Source: an uncultured Saprospiraceae bacterium
GTDB taxonomy: Bacteria; Bacteroidota; Bacteroidia; Chitinophagales; Saprospiraceae
Assembly: GCA_905480605.1 (NCBI GenBank)
Contig: CAJQRD010000044.1
Coordinates: 1 to 64,000, forward strand
DNA length: 64,000 bases
Direction: 5' to 3'
Shown piece after piece: positions 44,591-53,170 of this stretch (within the stretch, counting starts at the first letter, position 1; every line of letters begins with the position of its first letter). The translations under genes and the position numbers were made by a program. The notes below the pieces were generated by a model, which worked only from the letters and a program-made list of their open reading frames with translations, had not been told where the DNA came from and searched no databases.

Positions 44591-45484
44591 ATGATTAAAA
44601 ACTACTTAACTATCACGCTTCTGGCATTTATATCTGCTTTCAGTATAAATGAAATATCTGCACAACAAAGAGAAGTCAAGAAAAAAGTAATTGTTATTGA
44701 AAAAACTGTTGACAATGACGGAAAGGTTGTTTCTAAAAAGGTTATTAAAGAAGGTGCTCAAGCTGACGCTTATATAAAAGAACTTAATAAAGAGGGTGAT
44801 ATTGAGATAAATATTGATGCTTCACAGGACGGTGCTCACATTATCAAAAAACAAGCATACAAAGTTATTAGAATTGATGCCGAAGGCAATGAAAAAACTA
44901 TTGAATGGAATGGAGACGGAGAAATGCCTGCTGAAATTAAAGAAATGCTGAGCAAAGAAGGAATTAGTCTTGATTCATCAACTCCTCATTCGACTTTTAT
45001 GTTTAAGAAAGAGTCAGGTTCAAACAATGAAGAAGTCGAGATTACATTAACCGAGGGCGAAATGTCGGATGAGATCATTAAAGTACTTGAAGAAGAAAAT
45101 ATAATGGTGAAAGTAATCTCTGCAGACAACAAAGTACAATTGGGTATAATGATCAAGGACAACGAAAATGGTGAAGTCCAAATTATTGATGTCGTTGAGA
45201 AATCTTCAGCCGAAGAGGCTGGCCTTATTGTAGGTGATATAATTAGAAAAATAAACGATGTAAAAATTGACAACTTTGACAAATTATTAGAAATCCTTTC
45301 TGGCTATGCACCAAATGATAAGCTAAGAATTGGCATTACAAGAGATGGTACGAAAACTTACAAAGATGTTGTTTTGAAGAAGGCCAAAAGCACTTTTGAA
45401 TTCAAATCTTTTGATAAAGATGCTGTTCCGCAATACAAAGAAATTGAAAAAGATGTTGAAATAATCATCGAAAAGAAAAATTAA
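44591..45484 (+). CDS. Exported PDZ-domain protein
   Basis: 297 residues. A signal peptide (to about residue 24, NEISAQ) is followed by a charged, low-complexity beta-rich part (25-190) and a PDZ domain (about 195-285): LGIMIKDN, the AEEAGLIVGDIIRKIND core and the IGITRDGTKTY strand. The protein lacks the trypsin domain of HtrA. PDZ domains bind C-terminal peptides, so an adaptor or envelope-stress role is possible. A strong terminator follows the stop. Confidence 0.75.
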   Translation: MIKNYLTITLLAFISAFSINEISAQQREVKKKVIVIEKTVDNDGKVVSKKVIKEGAQADAYIKELNKEGDIEINIDASQDGAHIIKKQAYKVIRIDAEGNEKTIEWNGDGEMPAEIKEMLSKEGISLDSSTPHSTFMFKKESGSNNEEVEITLTEGEMSDEIIKVLEEENIMVKVISADNKVQLGIMIKDNENGEVQIIDVVEKSSAEEAGLIVGDIIRKINDVKIDNFDKLLEILSGYAPNDKLRIGITRDGTKTYKDVVLKKAKSTFEFKSFDKDAVPQYKEIEKDVEIIIEKKN

Positions 45485-45503
45485 TATTTGAAAACATACT
45501 TCT

Positions 45504-45538
45504 AAAAAGCTGGCAGGGGAACTTTAGCCAGCTTTTTT
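45504..45538 (+). terminator. Terminator after the PDZ-protein gene
   Basis: AAAAAGCTGGC, a 12-base loop, GCCAGCTTTTTT: an 11-pair stem ending in a T run, 20 bases after the PDZ gene stop. The next gene (pabB) starts 31 bases further on. Confidence 0.85.
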
Positions 45539-45569
45539 GTTTATATATATAGACAACTTCATAATTCTA

Positions 45570-46538
45570 ATGTACAAAGATCAAGCAAGACATATTATGA
45601 ATAAGTGGTCAAATGAAAAGAGGCCATTTATGTTTATGATCGACTTTGAAATGAAAAAAATCAAAGTGTACCCTATTGACACTATGCACAATGAAGTTCT
45701 TTTCGATTTCAACGGTTTTAGGAATTTTGAAAATTATTTTATCAATGATATCAAACCCGAATTCAAACACAAAGGGCTAGATAAAAAAACCTACGAAAAA
45801 GCATTCAATAGAGTACATGACGAATTGGGCTATGGCAACACGTTCTTGATCAACTTGACCATGAAAACAGAAGTCGAATCATCTTTTAATTTGAAAGAAC
45901 TTTTCTTTTACAGCAAAGCAAAGTATAAATTATATTACAAAGGAGAGTTTATATTTTTCTCACCAGAGTCATTTGTAAAAATAAAGGCTAACACCATCAG
46001 CTCTTATCCAATGAAAGGTACAATTGATGCGTCAATTCCTGATGCTAAGTACATAATTTTAAATGATAGAAAAGAAAAAGCCGAACACAATACCATCGTT
46101 GATCTCATTCGAAATGACTTAAGCATCGTTGCCAAAAACGTTATTGTTCCTCGGTTTCGATACATTGATAAAATCAAAAGTAACAACCATTCTATTCTTC
46201 AAGTAAGTTCAGAAATTACGGGTGAGTTAAAAGATCAATATAAAAGCAACTTGGGTGACTTACTATTTAAACTATTACCTGCAGGAAGTATTTCTGGAGC
46301 ACCAAAGCCGAAAACTCTAGAAATAATAAAAAATGTAGAAAAAACCAAAAGGGGTTACTATACCGGAATTTGTGGTATATTTAATGGGTCTGACGTTGAC
46401 TCCTGTGTAATGATTAGATATATTGAAAAAGAGGGCAATAAACTATTTTACAGAAGTGGTGGCGGTATTACACATTTGAGTGAGCAGCAATCAGAATACA
46501 ACGAAACCTTACAAAAGATCTATGTACCAACTCATTGA
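45570..46538 (+). CDS. pabB: Aminodeoxychorismate synthase component I (short form)
   Basis: 322 residues from the ATG at 45570; a TTG 33 bases upstream lies inside the terminator and is rejected. It has the chorismate-binding domain without the long N-terminal part. Key motifs are SSYPMKGTIDAS (Lys of the ADC synthase PIKGT motif), DLIRNDLSIVAKNV, SEITGEL, LLPAGSISGAPKPKT, YYTGICGIF and RSGGGITHLS. With PabA it makes aminodeoxychorismate for p-aminobenzoate and folate. It overlaps pabC by 17 bases. No pabA is in the window. Confidence 0.9.
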   Translation: MYKDQARHIMNKWSNEKRPFMFMIDFEMKKIKVYPIDTMHNEVLFDFNGFRNFENYFINDIKPEFKHKGLDKKTYEKAFNRVHDELGYGNTFLINLTMKTEVESSFNLKELFFYSKAKYKLYYKGEFIFFSPESFVKIKANTISSYPMKGTIDASIPDAKYIILNDRKEKAEHNTIVDLIRNDLSIVAKNVIVPRFRYIDKIKSNNHSILQVSSEITGELKDQYKSNLGDLLFKLLPAGSISGAPKPKTLEIIKNVEKTKRGYYTGICGIFNGSDVDSCVMIRYIEKEGNKLFYRSGGGITHLSEQQSEYNETLQKIYVPTH

Positions 46539-47127
46539 ATCAATAAAGGTCCTTAACAATAGACTCTATAATCTTTCTTATCACCAAAAAAGAATTCAAC
46601 GATCTGTAGAAGAGCTGTACCAAAAAAAAGACCACTCTATAACATTCAATGAACTTCAAAGGGAAGCACTTACCTTAGATAATAAAGTCTTATATAAATT
46701 ACGTATCGAGTATAACGCTGAAGATTTTAAATATGAGTTTTTGCCCTATAAAAGACGAGAAATAAATTCATTGCAAGTCATTGAAGATCAAGATCTGGAT
46801 TACAGTTTAAAATACAACAATCGTGACAAACTACTTGAACGTTTTAACAACAAAGGTAACTGTGATGATATTCTTTTTACAATTAACGGTTGCGTAACAG
46901 ATACCTATTATTGTAATGTCGCTTTCAAAAAAAATGGACAATGGTTTACACCAGATATGCCCTTGTTGCCTGGTACAAAAAGGCAAAAACTTATAAACGA
47001 ACTGCTCATATCTCCCAAGGAAATCTTTGTAGAGGACATTCCTGAATATGAAAAAATTACTCTCTTTAATGCTATGATAGAGTTTGGAGAAATTGTTTTT
47101 GATGTCGGTAAGATTAATTTGGATTAA
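46522..47127 (+). CDS. Aminotransferase class IV protein, likely aminodeoxychorismate lyase
   Basis: 201 residues from the ATG at 46522, which overlaps the pabB end by 17 bases. It is short for class IV PLP enzymes. The segments LSYHQKRIQRS, LKYNNRDKLLERF (likely PLP Lys), DDILFTINGCVTDTYYCNVAF and TPDMPLLPGTKRQKLI follow the fold-type IV pattern (the C-terminal acceptor loop with the T-x-x-x-N-V-A motif). Overlap with pabB suggests it converts aminodeoxychorismate to p-aminobenzoate. The family assignment is firm; the substrate is inferred from context. Confidence 0.82.
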   Translation: MYQLIESIKVLNNRLYNLSYHQKRIQRSVEELYQKKDHSITFNELQREALTLDNKVLYKLRIEYNAEDFKYEFLPYKRREINSLQVIEDQDLDYSLKYNNRDKLLERFNNKGNCDDILFTINGCVTDTYYCNVAFKKNGQWFTPDMPLLPGTKRQKLINELLISPKEIFVEDIPEYEKITLFNAMIEFGEIVFDVGKINLD

Positions 47128-47219
47128 AAATTACTCACGAAACTTTCTTAAGAAAGAAAACTATAACCTATCTATTTAATTGTGCTAACTTAGCTTCATT
47201 GTAAACTCCAATTGAAGCT

Positions 47220-48653
47220 ATGAATCAAAACCAAGACGTTTCTTTGTCGAAAGCCATTTGGCCGTTGCTGTTTTTCCTTTTCCTCTTGATTTATGGTCTC
47301 TTTATTCATCCCGTTATTTTTAAAGGTGGCATGTTACCGTTAGAGGTTTTGATATTAATGGCCTTGACATTTAGCTCAATGTACTTGATGTATCATGGAT
47401 ATACTTGGGATACTATTCAAGACAACATAACCAAGAAAGTTGGAGAGTCCGTACCTGTACTAATGATCCTTTTTTCGATAGGTGTTCTTATTGGCAGTTG
47501 GATCGTAAGTGGGACGATACCGATGCTAATTTATTATGGTATTTCTATTATTGATCCCAATTGGATTTATATTTTTTCTTTTCTAATCTGTATTATATTT
47601 TCACTATTAACCGGAACTTCCTGGGGGTCCGCAGGAACGATTGGAATTGTAATGATAGGCGTGTCCGAAGTCTATGGTGCCAACATGGCAATTACTGCTG
47701 CTGCGGTTGTGGGTGGTTCTTTTTTTGGTGATAAAATGTCACCCTTATCTGACACAACAAACATTGCATCCCTTGCTACTGAAACACCATTGTTTGACCA
47801 CATTAGATCAATGATGTACACGACTGGACCATCCGCTATAATAACTGCAATAATATATATTATCCTGTCTCCAGCCCTTATGGGTGAAAGCAACTCCACT
47901 TCCATAGAACTGTCTCAAATATCAAAAACAATGGAAGGTATTGATGAAATATTTGAGTTCAATATTTTGTTGTTTCTACCAATGGTTGTTGTTATATGGG
48001 GCTCCATAAAAAAGAAACCGATTGTCATGACATTGTTGAGTTCTGCCTGGTTGGCAATGATCCTTGCTTTAGTATTTCAAGACTTTTCTTTCTCCGATAT
48101 ATTCCAAAGTTTCAACAAGGGTTTCTCTATTGAAATGGCTACCAACAAAAATGTAGATGCCGAGGTTTTGAATATTCTGAATCGTGGAGGACTCTATAAC
48201 CTAATCGAAGGTATCACTGTATCCATTTTAATCTTTGCGTTTATTGGCACCTTGCAAGTCATGAACTCCATTGATATTGTAATTAAATCCATGATGTCAA
48301 ATATAAAAACACAAAAGCAAACAGTCTTAGCTGCTCTTACAACAACAGCTTTTACAAACCTCACTACGTCTAATCAATATGCGACTAGCTTTGTTATTGG
48401 TGAGGCTTTTAAAAAGAAATTTGACAAAATGGGAATTCCAAGAAAGGTACTTTCCAGAACAATTGAAGATGCTGGAACAATGTTGGAAAATCTTGCTCCA
48501 TGGACACCTTCCGGTATTTTCATGGCCGCTACACTTGGGGTAACATCACTAGAATATGCACCCTATCAATTTATGTCTATTATTAATATTATCATAGCTT
48601 ATATTTTCGCAGCAACTGGGTATGCTTGTTTTTTTAAAAAACCGAACAATTGA
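47220..48653 (+). CDS. Na+/H+ antiporter NhaC family
   Basis: 477 residues with 11-12 membrane helices. The NhaC motif GSFFGDKMSPLSDTTNIA (about 168-186) and TGTSWGSAGTIGIV are characteristic, as is the late region GTMLENLAPWTPSGIFMAATLGV. It exchanges Na+ for protons and supports pH and sodium homeostasis; some family members carry malate/lactate or other substrates instead. Six bases separate it from a trans-sulfuration enzyme gene, so both are probably co-transcribed. Confidence 0.9.
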   Translation: MNQNQDVSLSKAIWPLLFFLFLLIYGLFIHPVIFKGGMLPLEVLILMALTFSSMYLMYHGYTWDTIQDNITKKVGESVPVLMILFSIGVLIGSWIVSGTIPMLIYYGISIIDPNWIYIFSFLICIIFSLLTGTSWGSAGTIGIVMIGVSEVYGANMAITAAAVVGGSFFGDKMSPLSDTTNIASLATETPLFDHIRSMMYTTGPSAIITAIIYIILSPALMGESNSTSIELSQISKTMEGIDEIFEFNILLFLPMVVVIWGSIKKKPIVMTLLSSAWLAMILALVFQDFSFSDIFQSFNKGFSIEMATNKNVDAEVLNILNRGGLYNLIEGITVSILIFAFIGTLQVMNSIDIVIKSMMSNIKTQKQTVLAALTTTAFTNLTTSNQYATSFVIGEAFKKKFDKMGIPRKVLSRTIEDAGTMLENLAPWTPSGIFMAATLGVTSLEYAPYQFMSIINIIIAYIFAATGYACFFKKPNN

Positions 48654-48659
48654 TTTAAT

Positions 48660-49847
48660 ATGTCAAAAAATGATAAACTAAAACCAGAAACAATCCTAGC
48701 GTTTGATACTTATAAAGATCAACACGGTGCTGTTGTTCCTCCGTTGTACCAGAACTCTCTTTTTACTTTTGACTCTTGGGACGACATTGACAAAGCCTTC
48801 GATAATAAATACGAAAATTATATCTATTCCAGATTACTCAACCCTACTGTAAAAATTGCAGAAGATAAAATTGCAGCAATCTGTGGTGGCGAAAAAGCCA
48901 AATTGGTTTCCTCTGGTATTGCTGCCGTCACAAGTGCAATTTTACATTGTGTCAAGGCCAATGATCACATTGTCACCATTAAAAACATATACGGACCAAC
49001 AAACACTTTCATAAGTACCTATCTCAAAAACAAGTTCAATATCACTTCAACCTTTATTGATGGTCGAGATGTACAAAATTTTGCTAATGCTATTCAGGGC
49101 AACACTGCCTTGATTTACTTAGAAAGTCCTGCATCACTAACTTACGACTTGCAAGACTTAAAAGCCGTTGCCGATTTAGCGAAATCAAAAGGAATAAAAA
49201 CGGCCATTGATAACACTTACTCATCACCAATATTTCAAAAACCTTTAGACCTAGGAATTGACATAGAGGTACATTCCGTTTCTAAATACATCGGTGGTCA
49301 CAGTGATGTTGTTGCAGGGGTTATTGTCTCTAGTAAATCCATCATGGATTCTATAATCGGCAATGAACATGAACTACTTGGTGCCAAAATGGCTCCATTT
49401 GAAGGTTGGCTGGTTCTGCGAAGCTTAAGAACACTTCCGATTCGAATGAAAGCCCACCAAGATAACGGTATGAAAATAGCCTCTTATCTTGAAAGCCACC
49501 ACAAAATAGAAAAAGTATTCTACCCTGGATTAAAAAGTTTTCCGCAGTATGATCTTGCACAAAGGCAAATGTCTGGTTCAAGTGGTTTGTTAAGTTTTGA
49601 ATTAAAAACAAAAGAAATTGCCAAAATAAAAACCTTCGTCGATAGTTTAAAGATGTTTAAATTAGGTGTCAGTTGGGGAGGTCATGACAGTTTGATATAT
49701 GCACCAGTAATCAGCTATCTTAAAGAGTTAACGCCAGATCAATTTGAGGGATTCGGCATTAACCCAAGTATTCTAAGAATATCTGTTGGTCTTGAACATT
49801 GGGAAGACTTGAGGGAAGATCTTCAGAGGGTATTGGCGTTAATATAA
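48660..49847 (+). CDS. PLP-dependent trans-sulfuration enzyme (Cys/Met metabolism)
   Basis: 395 residues, fold type I. Motifs: VVPPLYQNSLFTFDSWDDI, YIYSRLLNPTVKIAEDKIA, the SSGIAAVTSAI segment, DNTYSSPIFQKPLDLGIDIEVHSVSKYIGGHSDVVAGV with the PLP Lys in SVSKY (about residue 210) and the C-terminal RISVGLEHWEDLREDL. The family includes cystathionine gamma-synthase, beta- and gamma-lyase and methionine gamma-lyase; which one cannot be decided safely. Linkage to an NhaC antiporter gene six bases upstream is unusual for methionine biosynthesis and more like an amino acid catabolism unit. Confidence 0.85.
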   Translation: MSKNDKLKPETILAFDTYKDQHGAVVPPLYQNSLFTFDSWDDIDKAFDNKYENYIYSRLLNPTVKIAEDKIAAICGGEKAKLVSSGIAAVTSAILHCVKANDHIVTIKNIYGPTNTFISTYLKNKFNITSTFIDGRDVQNFANAIQGNTALIYLESPASLTYDLQDLKAVADLAKSKGIKTAIDNTYSSPIFQKPLDLGIDIEVHSVSKYIGGHSDVVAGVIVSSKSIMDSIIGNEHELLGAKMAPFEGWLVLRSLRTLPIRMKAHQDNGMKIASYLESHHKIEKVFYPGLKSFPQYDLAQRQMSGSSGLLSFELKTKEIAKIKTFVDSLKMFKLGVSWGGHDSLIYAPVISYLKELTPDQFEGFGINPSILRISVGLEHWEDLREDLQRVLALI

Positions 49848-50101
49848 CTTTGGTACGTTTGTTATAATTAAGGATGAAAATGGTGACGGGTCAGCTTGTT
49901 GTATTTTAGTCGTAAGAAAAATTATGAATTATGGGTTATGAATTGTTTTGGCTTAATGATTCACTCTAACAGTTGGAAATATTTTTGGTTTATTGTTCCT
50001 CATTTTTAACAACCTCGCACTTAACTAATTACAAACGTACTTTTGATTAAAATTTGACGCAGAACCTGATCCTTGTTTTAATAAACATTCAAAACAAGTC
50101 A

Positions 50102-50467
50102 TCACTCCAAATCCTCATAACTCTCAGCTCCAAAAGCTGGCACGCAAAAACATAAAAAGACAAGGTCGTCTGTCCCAATGTTTTGTATACGCTGAGCAGT
50201 ATTCGCAGGAATTTTTACAGCTTCTCCAGCTTGAACCTCTTGAACAAAGTCCTCTCCTAATTCTACTCTACCCTTTCCTCTTAAAATGTAATATGTTTCG
50301 GAAGTGTCTCTTAACCTATGCCATGCTGTAGTTACTCCCGGCTCTACACGAGCACGTGCTAATGATTGTGACCTATCCTTAGGGTTGTTTAAAATTTCTA
50401 AAATAGAGCACCTTTCGTCTGTGAAAAATTCGTCTGATTCTTCAGGTTGTATAAACTCTGGATCCAT
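50102..50467 (-). CDS. Cupin domain protein
   Basis: 121 residues, one cupin_2 barrel. The metal-binding pattern is seen as TAWHRLRDTSETYYILRGKGRVELG (the His and Glu of motif 1, with Arg at the second position where His is usual) and GEAVKIPANTAQRIQNIG (motif 2, with Gln in place of the usual His). The altered motif 1/2 residues suggest weak or no metal binding. It lies 2 bases after a small T9SS-cargo gene on the same strand. Role unknown. Confidence 0.75.
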   Translation of the reverse strand: MDPEFIQPEESDEFFTDERCSILEILNNPKDRSQSLARARVEPGVTTAWHRLRDTSETYYILRGKGRVELGEDFVQEVQAGEAVKIPANTAQRIQNIGTDDLVFLCFCVPAFGAESYEDLE

Positions 50468-50469
50468 TG

Positions 50470-50916
50470 CTATTGTATGATCAGTTTTTTATTAAACACT
50501 TCTTTGCCTTGAACAATTGAAAATAAATACAATCCAGCGGGGATTTTATCTAAGACAATGATTTGATTGAAAAAACCATCAAATTCATCTTCGTTTTGGA
50601 TGAAATAGTTTTTACCATCAAGGCCATTGATAAGTATTTGTGTAGGTCGCTTTACCCCCGCAAAAACTATAGAAACTGCATCTTCTGCAGGATTTGGAAA
50701 CATCTTAAATGAATCTATAAATTTGCATGTTTCCAATTTCGTCTCCTGGATGTCTTCTTCTGTCATTGGTTTTGCCGTGTTGCAAGTATTGCTTTTCGCA
50801 ACATTCAAAATCCAATTGTAACTTTCAGCAATATCATCTTGAAGTACCTTTGGCAATTGTGCATTTAGGTTAATACAAACTATCGTTGAAATTATTAGAA
50901 AAAATAAATGTTTCAT
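50470..50916 (-). CDS. Small exported protein consisting mostly of a T9SS sorting domain
   Basis: 148 residues from the ATG at 50916; the frame extends 14 codons further upstream without support. A signal peptide (to about 20, NLNAQ) is followed by only about 50 residues with three Cys and then a type A T9SS C-terminal domain: FKMFPNPAEDAVSIVF, LINGLDGK and IPAGLYLFSIVQGKEVFNKKLIIQ. The cargo part is therefore tiny. The protein should be exported and attached or released at the surface. Function unknown. It is followed by the cupin gene after 2 bases. Confidence 0.75.
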   Translation of the reverse strand: MKHLFFLIISTIVCINLNAQLPKVLQDDIAESYNWILNVAKSNTCNTAKPMTEEDIQETKLETCKFIDSFKMFPNPAEDAVSIVFAGVKRPTQILINGLDGKNYFIQNEDEFDGFFNQIIVLDKIPAGLYLFSIVQGKEVFNKKLIIQ

Positions 50917-50958
50917 CGCGTTATTTTTATTAAAGATACTAAAAAAAACCAGCCTCAA

Positions 50959-51434
50959 ACCGTTTTATAGTTGATCAAAGCATAGCTCTTGTTATTCGCT
51001 GTATTTAAGCTGTTCCTGAATGCATGTTAGCGTTTGGTCATAAAAAACACTTTATGTCGCTACTCTGTAGTTTTTCGTTTGTTACCCTTTTTGATTCTAT
51101 TAATCTTTCGCCACGCTTTGGCTTTTAAAGTGCAGTAATATTACTTGAAAACGTTCCGCTCAAACCCGTAAATCACAATGCCCCAATTCGTTTTCTCCAA
51201 ATAATCCTAAGCCTAAAGGGCAATGCTTTGATTAAAATAGCTCTAGTTAGGGCCCAAAGCTTGCGACCTATTTAGCTCTTATCAATTTTATTATTTGCCT
51301 CAATTGACCAGTCTTCCTCAACCATTCATTACATCCCCATTCCTAAATTAAAAGACAGCTAGCCTCTTAGATATAAATCCCATCAACCCACCATAGAGCC
51401 TACGATGTTCCTTTTAATTATTAACCATTAACTA
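50959..51434. other. Intergenic region without visible gene
   Basis: About 475 bases without a supportable open frame, clear hairpin or tRNA. A run of TTAATTATTAACCATTAACTATTAATC-like AT repeats (only its pattern noted) lies just downstream of the FkbM gene end at 51413-51440. Confidence 0.45.
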
Positions 51435-52253
51435 TTAATCAAATATCGGCTCCAAGAAATAATCACTATCATCAACCTTTGTAGGAATTGAGATATAACT
51501 TATTTTCTCTAATTTATCAAGACAACCTGATTTCTTTTTAATCCGATATAAGCTATACGGGAGTTCATTTAATAAAGCATTAAAGTTATCAACTCTTTCT
51601 TTTGTTGAACTATTATATGCTAAAACTTCTACTATTATTTTGGGCTTATACTCCATTATAAAGTACAACATTGAATTTAGGATTTCTACCTCTGAACCTT
51701 CAGTATCAATTTTAATAATTTTGATTTTATCAAGTTGTATTTTTTCCTCACTTACAAAGGTTGGAAAATCCACAAGGTCAACATCTATACTTTTTATTGG
51801 TTTTAATTCAGATTCCACAACAGTAGCTGTTCTGTCTGTATTGTCGTTGTCGTGAAAGTTTAAATTTGTTCTTCCCTTAGAATTGAACAACGCTTTGTGG
51901 GAAAACTTACAGTCCTCAAAGTTATTCAAACTTGAAATTGTTTCCAAGTAGTATCTGCATGCTGGGATTGGCTCAACGCCTATATATGCGTTTAATGGAT
52001 ATACGCTTTTCCACTTTAATAGTGTTTGTCCAACGTTAGCTCCAACATCAAGTAATTGTCCAGAAGAATTCAGTTTAAGTTTTTTAAACAAATCAATCAT
52101 CCACAACTCATCCATACAGTGGTTGTTGAAACCAACTTCATTGATTATGGGAACAATGAATTCCTTGTTGTTAACTTTCAAGAGAAAGTCTACTTGGCGA
52201 TTCTTTAGTAACCCCACCTTTCTTAGTAACCTTAATAAAATTATTCTATACAA
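51435..52253 (-). CDS. FkbM family methyltransferase
   Basis: 272 residues. SAM motif I is LLDVGANVGQTLLKW (about 77-91), then YIGVEPIPACRYYLE (motif II) and the FkbM hallmark KIIKIDTEGSEVEIL (about 187-201). The family O-methylates sugars or polyketides; a role in surface glycan decoration is plausible but has no local support, since no glycan genes are adjacent. The start is a TTG; the next ATG would remove about 45 residues of the conserved N-terminal part. Confidence 0.85.
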   Translation of the reverse strand: MYRIILLRLLRKVGLLKNRQVDFLLKVNNKEFIVPIINEVGFNNHCMDELWMIDLFKKLKLNSSGQLLDVGANVGQTLLKWKSVYPLNAYIGVEPIPACRYYLETISSLNNFEDCKFSHKALFNSKGRTNLNFHDNDNTDRTATVVESELKPIKSIDVDLVDFPTFVSEEKIQLDKIKIIKIDTEGSEVEILNSMLYFIMEYKPKIIVEVLAYNSSTKERVDNFNALLNELPYSLYRIKKKSGCLDKLEKISYISIPTKVDDSDYFLEPIFD

Positions 52254-53170
52254 ACTAATGACTTATTTTAGATTAATCTCCAACTCTTTCTCAAACCGCA
52301 CCTCACAACAGTTAACCGTGAATACGCTTAACGCTTGTAAAGCATTATAAACTCCTTTAATTATTGTAACGTAAAACTTAAATAAGTTTGTCGCCATATA
52401 GGCTTGATTTGTAATAATTGCTCCTGTTACAATTTTAAAGTACTAAACACCTAAGTATATAAATATTGACAGAATTTAATTTTCATAATTTTTTTTAAAT
52501 ATATTCTAAGCTTAGACTAAATAATTTGTTTGTCATTAGTGTTATTATCATTTATAAATGATTCGTTATAACAAAGGTCAATTATTTTCATTTTTTCTTT
52601 CAAGCTGTAATCTAAGCCATTTAAATGTATGGGGTTTGGCGCATTATAATTTTGATTATTAACATGAGCAGATCTTTTGTTCTAATCTATTTTACAATGG
52701 CCAATTGATAACTTTACTAGCCATATAATTGGCTCTCGCCCCTTTTAGAACATGAAATTACAAGTAATAGATTTCAAAATATTAACAGAATTTAAATTCT
52801 CATTTCCTTAAAGCTGAATTGCAAGACAAGTTAAATTAAAATTGAACACAAATCATTTAAAAAGGATGTTTTCGAGTTAAAATCCCCTAAAAAGGGGATG
52901 GTTTTAATGAATTTAAACTCTTCTGGCCTTTGTTTGTTTTTTATATGCATTCGGTATAATTATAAATTTATTAAACATTTTTCCTCTGAAAATCGAACCT
53001 GAACGATATAGAACGTGTCTCAGGAATGAATTTTGGAAAAATATGTATTAAAAAAATGTTTTTTATTGCATAAAGTGTTGATAATCCATAACTTGATGCC
53101 TTATGTGCAATTTTTAAATGGCGTTTTTGATTTTGGGTGATTTTACCCGCATTGAGTGAAATGATTTTGT
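52254..53170. other. Long intergenic region upstream of the DUF4175 gene
   Basis: More than 900 very AT-rich bases with no gene. A hairpin ATCCCCT-aaaa-AGGGGAT lies at 52881-52898. A near-direct repeat of about 25 bases (AATATT.ACAGAATTTAA) occurs at 52462-52488 and 52777-52803, about 315 bases apart. Nothing else stands out. Confidence 0.45.
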
